A stretch of DNA of 44,911 bases, taken from Mediterranea massiliensis. GTDB taxonomy: Bacteria; Bacteroidota; Bacteroidia; Bacteroidales; Bacteroidaceae. The position numbers were made by a program, and so were the translations under genes. Shown here piece after piece: positions 40,208 through 44,911 of this stretch. Below the pieces are notes generated by a model. That model had not been told where the DNA came from. It saw nothing but the letters and a program-made list of their open reading frames with translations, and ran no database searches. The stretch's first letter is position 1. Each line of letters begins with the position of its first letter. Where the stretch lies: contig NZ_LT635835.1 in NCBI RefSeq assembly GCF_900128475.1, forward strand, positions 331,182 to 376,092. The letters run 5' to 3'.

Positions 40208-41980
40208 ATGGCAAAGAAAAATGCACGGGAAGAACCCCCGAAACCACAGGTCACCGAAAACGAGCAGATGAGTGACATCGTGTTCATCCTCGACAAGATG
40301 GAACTGATTCTTGAAGCGGTATCTCAAATCGGAAAGGACGGAAAATTCAACACGGTAGCCGCCGACAAGAAGAACCGGAACTCCTTCCTGAAAATTGACC
40401 GCTATGCCGACGCCTTCGAGAACTTCATCAAGAACTTCTGGAGCCAACTGAAAGACCCGACACGCTTCGGAATCCTCTCCGTCAAGGAAGACAGGCTGGA
40501 CGACCCTGCCGTACAGCAGGCCATCGAGGACATCGCCGCAGGAAAAAAGACAAAAGCCGTGGAGGAATTTCTCAAGCAGTACGAGATTGTTCCGCGCAAC
40601 AAGGAAAACCAAAGTATCAACCAAAAAAATCAAGAAGAAATGGCAAAGAAAAATGAAACCCGGCAGCAGGCTGCCGCAGCTGACAGCCAGCCGCAGACCC
40701 AGTCCCCCCAGTACCGTTACAACGAGTCCATGATCAACTGGGAACAGCTAAAGAATTTCGGAATCTCCCGTGAATACCTCCAGGAACGCGGACTGCTCGA
40801 ACAGATGCTCAAAGGATACAAGACCAACCAGGTAGTACCCATCAGCATGAACTTCGGTTCGGCCGTACTGAGGACTGACGCACGTCTGTCCTTCCAGCAG
40901 TCCATGGCGGGCGAAGTGGTGCTCGGCATCCATGGTATCCGACAGAAACCCGACCTCGACCGACCGTATTTCGGACATATCTTCTCCGACGAGGACAAGA
41001 AGAACCTGCTCGAAACGGGCAACATGGGGCGTGTCGTGGAACTGAAAGGACGTAACGGGGAGTATATCCCATCCTTCATCAGCATCGACAAGCTGACCAA
41101 CGAGGTGGTCGCCATGAAAGCGGAGAATGCCTTCATCCCAAGGGAAATCAAGGGCGTGGAACTGACAGAGCAGGAGCAGAACGACCTGCGTGAAGGCAAG
41201 AAGGTCTATGTAGAGGGCATGATCGCCAAGTCCGGCAACGAGTTCAACGCCTTCATTCAGGTGAATGCCGAACGCAGGGGTGTCGAGTTTATTTTCGAGA
41301 ACGACAAACTCTTCAACCGCCAGACACTCGGGGGCGTGGAACTGACACAGAAACAGATTGAGGACCTGAACGCCGGAAAAGCCATCTTCGTGGAGGGAAT
41401 GCAGCGCAAGGACGGTGAGGTGTTCTCCTCTTACGTGAAGCTGGACGAGGCGACGGGCCGCCCGTCCTACACCCGCTACAACCCGGACTCTCCGGAAGGC
41501 GCACGAGAAATCTATATCCCCAACGAAATCAACGGGGTGAAGATTACGGCGGAGGAACAGCAGCAACTCCGTGACGGCAAGGTGATTTTCCTCAATGACA
41601 TGGTGAACCGCAAGGGAGAGGAATTCTCCTCCTTCATCAAGGCCGATTTGGAAACGGGACGCCTGAGCTACTCCCGTACGCCGGACGGTTTCGAGCAGCG
41701 CGAGGATTTCAAGATTCCAACCAAGGTATGGGACGTGGAACTGACCAGACAGCAGCGTGCGGACCTGCAGAGCGGAAAGGCCGTGCTGGTGGAAGGCATA
41801 AAGGGATATGACGGGAAGACCATCTCGCAGTACGTCAAGGCGAACTTCAACCAGGGGCGTCTGGACTTCTACAACGAAAATCCCGACCGTAAGCGTGACG
41901 CGTCACAGCGAAACGTGGTGGCCAACAGCCAGCGACAGGAACAGGGCAACCGCAAGTCAAAAGGTGCGAGCATTGCCTGA
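40208..41980 (+). CDS. DUF4099/DUF3945 multi-repeat protein, 590 aa
   Basis: Residues 1-143 form a separate domain (DIVFILDKMELILEAV; RYADAFENFIKNFW). At residue 145 a second MAKKN begins, followed by a Gln/Ala linker, a DUF4099 domain (about 175-250, INWEQLKNFGISREYLQERG) and five DUF3945-type repeats starting near residues 258, 314, 374, 440 and 506 (pattern GVELTxxQxxDLxxGKxxxVEGM). A basic tail ends the protein. Proteins of this kind sit next to topB in many Bacteroidales ICEs, but the biochemical role is unknown. The internal second start suggests an ancestral fusion of two genes. Confidence 0.85.
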   Translation: MAKKNAREEPPKPQVTENEQMSDIVFILDKMELILEAVSQIGKDGKFNTVAADKKNRNSFLKIDRYADAFENFIKNFWSQLKDPTRFGILSVKEDRLDDPAVQQAIEDIAAGKKTKAVEEFLKQYEIVPRNKENQSINQKNQEEMAKKNETRQQAAAADSQPQTQSPQYRYNESMINWEQLKNFGISREYLQERGLLEQMLKGYKTNQVVPISMNFGSAVLRTDARLSFQQSMAGEVVLGIHGIRQKPDLDRPYFGHIFSDEDKKNLLETGNMGRVVELKGRNGEYIPSFISIDKLTNEVVAMKAENAFIPREIKGVELTEQEQNDLREGKKVYVEGMIAKSGNEFNAFIQVNAERRGVEFIFENDKLFNRQTLGGVELTQKQIEDLNAGKAIFVEGMQRKDGEVFSSYVKLDEATGRPSYTRYNPDSPEGAREIYIPNEINGVKITAEEQQQLRDGKVIFLNDMVNRKGEEFSSFIKADLETGRLSYSRTPDGFEQREDFKIPTKVWDVELTRQQRADLQSGKAVLVEGIKGYDGKTISQYVKANFNQGRLDFYNENPDRKRDASQRNVVANSQRQEQGNRKSKGASIA

Positions 41981-42025
41981 CTATAGGTAACGGAAAATGA
42001 ATGTTGAATAAAAAAAGAAAGAAAT

Positions 42026-42289
42026 ATGAAAAAGGAAAACGGAAACGACATGCCTTTCAAGGCTGATGAAGTGAACTGGGACGAACTCTCCGGTATCGGT
42101 ATCATGAAGGACGAGCTGGAACTCTCCGGCGAGATGGACACCCTCCTCAGGGGAGAGAAAACGAAAGTGATGTCCCTGAGCCTCGTGCTCCTCGGCGTGG
42201 ACGTGCTGATGGACGCCACACTCCAGCTGGTCCGTAAGGGCGAGGCCCCGCTGCTGGAAATCCAGGGAGTGACACCGTTGGGCAAATAA
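42026..42289 (+). CDS. Stand-alone DUF4099-like protein, 87 aa
   Basis: Residues 12-75 (EVNWDELSGIGIMKDELELSG ... DTLLRGEKTKVMSLSL) align with the DUF4099 region of the preceding 590-aa gene (INWEQLKNFGI...LLEQMLKGYKTNQVV). It thus looks like a single-domain paralogue. A start 45 bases after the upstream stop and an A-rich leader support translation. It could compete with or partner the larger protein. Confidence 0.7.
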   Translation: MKKENGNDMPFKADEVNWDELSGIGIMKDELELSGEMDTLLRGEKTKVMSLSLVLLGVDVLMDATLQLVRKGEAPLLEIQGVTPLGK

Positions 42290-42382
42290 CCTGAGAGCAA
42301 TTATCAAGTAAACCGATGTCTTACCGCCGTTTCCTGTCTTCCGCATGGAAAACGGGAAACGGCTTAATTTTTATCTTACAAT

Positions 42383-44482
42383 ATGATAGCAATCATCGCA
42401 GAAAAGCCGAGTGTAGGCATGGACATAGCCCGTGTAGTCGGGGCTGATACAAGAAATGACGGCTACTGTTCCGGTAACGGATATATGGTAACCTGGGCAC
42501 TGGGACACCTCGTGTCACTGGCCACGCCGGACACTTACGGTTATACGAAAACGGCAGCGGAGGACCTGCCGATGCTGCCGGACCCGTTCCGCCTGGTCTC
42601 CCGACAGATGCGCACGGACAGGGGAATGGTTACGGACATCGCCGCCTCGAAACAGCTGAAAGTCATAGAAAGCGTATTCAACCGCTGTGACAGCATCATC
42701 GTGGCTACCGATGCCGGTCGTGAAGGGGAACTTATCTTCCGCTGGATATACGACTTTCTGGGCTGCACGAAACCGTTCAGACGCCTGTGGATTTCCTCGC
42801 TTACTGACGAGGCCATACGGAAAGGGCTGGAGGAACTGAAGGACGGCTCGGAATACGACAGCCTGTATGCCGCCGCCGACAGCCGCGCGAAGGCGGACTG
42901 GCTGGTGGGCATGAACGCCAGCCGTGCCCTGGCCATCGTCTCCGGCTCGTCCAACAACTCGATCGGACGGGTGCAGACTCCGACGCTCGCCATGATATGC
43001 AGCCGCTACAGGGAGAACCGCAGTTTCGTATCCACACCATACTGGCAGCTACATGTCACCCTCAATGGCGGCACGTCACACCGCCGCTTCTTCCATCCCG
43101 CGACCTTTGACGACAGGCAGAAGGCAGAAACCGCCTACCGCAGTCTCACTCCCGATTCTTCGGCGACGGTTACGAAGGTGGAGCGCAGGAAAACCCTGCA
43201 ACAGCCGCCGCTGCTCTACGACCTGACGGCACTTCAGAAGGACTGCAACGTGCACCTCGACCTGCCCGCGGCAAAGACGCTGGACATCGCCCAGTCGCTC
43301 TACGAGAAGAAGCTCATTTCCTACCCGAGAACGGGAAGCCGGTATATCCCGCACGACGTGATGGCCTGCGTGCCCGGTCTGCTGGAAAGAATCTTGGCCA
43401 TGCCCGGATTCGCCACAAGTGCCGGAATCCTTGACTTTGCGCATCTCAACACCCGTAGCGTGGACGACAGCAAAGTGACGGACCACCATGCCCTCATCAC
43501 GACCGGCATCGCACCCGAAGGGCTTTCCGAGGCGGAAGAGGCCGTCTATACGCTGATAGCCGGACGTATGCTGGAGGCGTTCTCGCCCTGCTGCGAGAAG
43601 GAACTGATTCTTATGGAGTGCCGTCTGGACAACATGGATTTCCGCTCGAAAAGCTCCCTTGTCGTCAGTCCGGGATGGCGCGGCATCTTCCGCAGGAAAG
43701 AGGACAGGCAGGACGACGAACCGGAAACCGACGAGGGTACGGCCATATTTGCCGAAGGGGACACGGTCCCTGTTTCAGGATTCGGACTGGCCCAGAAGAA
43801 GACCGTGCCCAGACCGCTCTATACCGAAGCCACGCTGCTGGCAGCAATGGAGACCTGCGGCAGGGAGATAGCCGACGAACAGGCACGCGAGGCCGTGAAG
43901 GAGCTGGGTATCGGCACGCCCGCCACAAGAGCCGCCATCATCACCACACTGTTCAAACGTGACTATATCGCCCGCTCCGGCAAGAGCATCCTCCCCACAG
44001 AGAAGGGACTCCATATCTACGATGCGGTGAAGGACATGCTCGTGGCGGATGTTTCCCTGACAGGAAGCTGGGAGAAGACCCTGCTCCAGATAGAGCGGCA
44101 CACACTCGGACCGGACACGTTCATGGCATCCATCACGGACTACACCCGCAAGGCTACCCGTGAAATCCTGAACCTCAGCCTTCCGGCGGTAGCCGCCCGC
44201 ACGTTCACCTGTCCCAAATGCAAGACCGGACACATCATCGTCAGGGAGAAGAGTGCCCGCTGCGACAATAAAGGGTGCGGACTGACCGTGTACCGCAGAT
44301 TCCTGAACAAGGAACTGACGGACCAGCATCTGGAACAGCTTTTCTCCTCCGGCTCCACACGGCTCATCAAGGGATTCAAGGGAAAGAAGGGCGTGGCTTT
44401 CGACGCTTCGGTCACTTTCGATGCCGGGTTCACCCTGACACTCTCGTTCCCCAAAAACGGGAACGGCAGGAAAAGGAAATGA
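42383..44482 (+). CDS. topB: DNA topoisomerase III (type IA)
   Basis: A 699-aa type IA topoisomerase. The N-terminal Toprim domain holds AEKPSVG (residues 6-12) and the acidic ATDAGREGELIF with D-x-x-REGE near residue 113-124. The active-site Tyr is in ISYPRTGSRY near residue 313-322. The C-terminus carries a zinc finger (CPKCKTGHIIV...CDNKGCG, about residues 612-635). It relaxes or decatenates DNA during excision or transfer; CTnDOT Exc is of this family. It lies 93 bases after the DUF4099 gene, and leader copy 4 follows 22 bases after its stop. Confidence 0.92.
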   Translation: MIAIIAEKPSVGMDIARVVGADTRNDGYCSGNGYMVTWALGHLVSLATPDTYGYTKTAAEDLPMLPDPFRLVSRQMRTDRGMVTDIAASKQLKVIESVFNRCDSIIVATDAGREGELIFRWIYDFLGCTKPFRRLWISSLTDEAIRKGLEELKDGSEYDSLYAAADSRAKADWLVGMNASRALAIVSGSSNNSIGRVQTPTLAMICSRYRENRSFVSTPYWQLHVTLNGGTSHRRFFHPATFDDRQKAETAYRSLTPDSSATVTKVERRKTLQQPPLLYDLTALQKDCNVHLDLPAAKTLDIAQSLYEKKLISYPRTGSRYIPHDVMACVPGLLERILAMPGFATSAGILDFAHLNTRSVDDSKVTDHHALITTGIAPEGLSEAEEAVYTLIAGRMLEAFSPCCEKELILMECRLDNMDFRSKSSLVVSPGWRGIFRRKEDRQDDEPETDEGTAIFAEGDTVPVSGFGLAQKKTVPRPLYTEATLLAAMETCGREIADEQAREAVKELGIGTPATRAAIITTLFKRDYIARSGKSILPTEKGLHIYDAVKDMLVADVSLTGSWEKTLLQIERHTLGPDTFMASITDYTRKATREILNLSLPAVAARTFTCPKCKTGHIIVREKSARCDNKGCGLTVYRRFLNKELTDQHLEQLFSSGSTRLIKGFKGKKGVAFDASVTFDAGFTLTLSFPKNGNGRKRK

Positions 44483-44504
44483 TGAAGCCATCCCGATTCG
44501 AGGG

Positions 44505-44660
44505 GCAAAGGTCGCAGCCCGCCCGTTTCCACCGGCAAGGTCTGGCCTTACGGTTTCTGGGAAAAATCATCCTCGCCCGAGGCTCCGGTATTTTTCCCGA
44601 AAACCTTGCCTGTGGAGGCGGACTGCAAGAAAGCCCCTGAAACCGGGAATGGCATTCCCG
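44505..44660 (+). ncRNA. Y-shaped structured leader element, copy 4
   Basis: It starts with GCAAAGGT. The outer stem includes GGCAAGGT (44534-44541)/ACCTTGCC (44603-44610), TCCAC/GTGGA and CCGCC/GGCGG. The long hairpin is GGGAAAAAT (44559-44567)/ATTTTTCCC (44590-44598) with the invariant loop. The tail hairpin CGGGAAT (44644-44650)/ATTCCCG (44654-44660) differs in sequence from the other copies but keeps the place. A gene starts 17 bases downstream. Confidence 0.75.
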
Positions 44661-44677
44661 CCAAACACATGAAGATT

Positions 44678-44911
44678 ATGAAAACAAAAGAACGTATCAG
44701 AAAGATAGCGGACAGCAGATGGGCAAGGACACTCGCGCTGGCCGTAACAGCAGCCATCATATTCAGCTGGCTCTATTCCCACGGTATATCGCCTGTATGG
44801 ACCGCCGTGGCCATCATCTGTTTCAGGGGACTCTTCAGGTTCCTCTACCGTATAGCCTGTTTTCTCGTGGCACTGGCCATCATTCTGTGCATACTGAGTT
44901 TTCTGGTCTTC
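44678..44911 (+). CDS. Small membrane protein (partial, runs off the window)
   Basis: From ATG 44678 (an in-frame ATG at 44669 is an alternative) the frame reads MKTKERIRKIADSRWAR and then hydrophobic helices (TLALAVTAAIIFSWLY; ISPVWTAVAIICF; RIACFLVALAIILCIL). The first 78 codons are seen. A basic N-terminus then two or three transmembrane helices suggest a small integral protein of the inner membrane. It is the only gene visible after leader copy 4. Not recognised. Confidence 0.65.
   Translation, partial: MKTKERIRKIADSRWARTLALAVTAAIIFSWLYSHGISPVWTAVAIICFRGLFRFLYRIACFLVALAIILCILSFLVF

Noticed and set aside
6893..44660. Structured elements as a MITE or insertion sequence family
   Set aside because: No terminal inverted repeats of transposon type or target duplications were seen, the stems vary by paired changes, and all copies share orientation and gene-start position.
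1..44911. CRISPR array
   Set aside because: No regularly spaced direct repeats with unique spacers were found; the GTTCATT and 24721-24960 repeats are too short or too irregular.
1..44911. tRNA or rRNA genes and ICE attachment sites
   Set aside because: No cloverleaf with CCA end, rRNA core sequence or integrase-linked att site was recognised; the element ends are outside the window.

Overview
The window is most likely the interior of a CTnDOT-like integrative and conjugative element (conjugative transposon) in a Bacteroides/Parabacteroides-type genome. Three things point there. A complete minus-strand transfer operon has the gene order and protein families of Bacteroidales TraA-TraQ. Starts are A-rich and mostly lack Shine-Dalgarno sequences. 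Promoters match the Bacteroidetes form (TTTG, about 20 nt, TAnnTTTG). No integrase, attachment site or rte regulatory genes are present, so both element ends lie outside the window.

Layout. 1-6363 (+): a tightly packed run of small accessory genes, mostly of unknown function, including a J-domain/LPD29 protein. 6418-9537: one minus-strand orphan, then a plus-strand cargo group (DUF4120-like, DUF932-like, DUF1848). 9595-20824 (-): the mating-apparatus operon traE-traQ plus a terminal lysozyme. 20999-22092 (+): a SLOG-family gene and a small gene. 22256-24673 (-): traD, traC, traB and the ParA-like traA. 24674-25316: a divergent control region with repeats, a promoter and a probable oriT. 25317-31517 (+): mobA, mobB (relaxase) and mobC (coupling ATPase). 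mobC is interrupted by a 2.4-kb group II intron that encodes a reverse transcriptase/maturase. 31551-32764 (+): a small cargo group. 32772-39555 (-): an AT-rich foreign island with immunity-like genes, a decayed Rhs (YD-repeat) fragment, a duplicated promoter cassette and a three-gene AbiE-type operon that includes a PP2C phosphatase. 40096-44911 (+): a DUF4099/DUF3945 protein, a stand-alone DUF4099 protein, topoisomerase III and the start of a small membrane protein.

How it fits together. MobA/MobB should process oriT, MobC should pass the relaxosome to the pore built by TraE-TraQ, TraP may prime complementary-strand synthesis, and TopB and the DUF3945 protein are typical core partners. Promoter regions of the tra, mob and DUF3945 operons, and the region upstream of traA, share a TGACA-N5-TGTCA-like dyad, which suggests co-regulation.

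The most interesting signals are: (1) a roughly 155-175-nt Y-shaped structured element present four times, always on the plus strand and about 20-40 nt ahead of a gene, with compensatory base changes in its stems; (2) the mobC intron, whose reverse-transcriptase stop overlaps an ATG with a strong Shine-Dalgarno that reads through domains V/VI into the 3' exon; (3) AbiEi-AbiEii-PP2C overlapping genes behind an array of eight GTTCATT half-sites; (4) an immunity-gene bank with a 234-bp duplicated promoter plus 26-codon start cassette that has produced a chimeric gene. Family assignments come from reading the translations; no database search was run.
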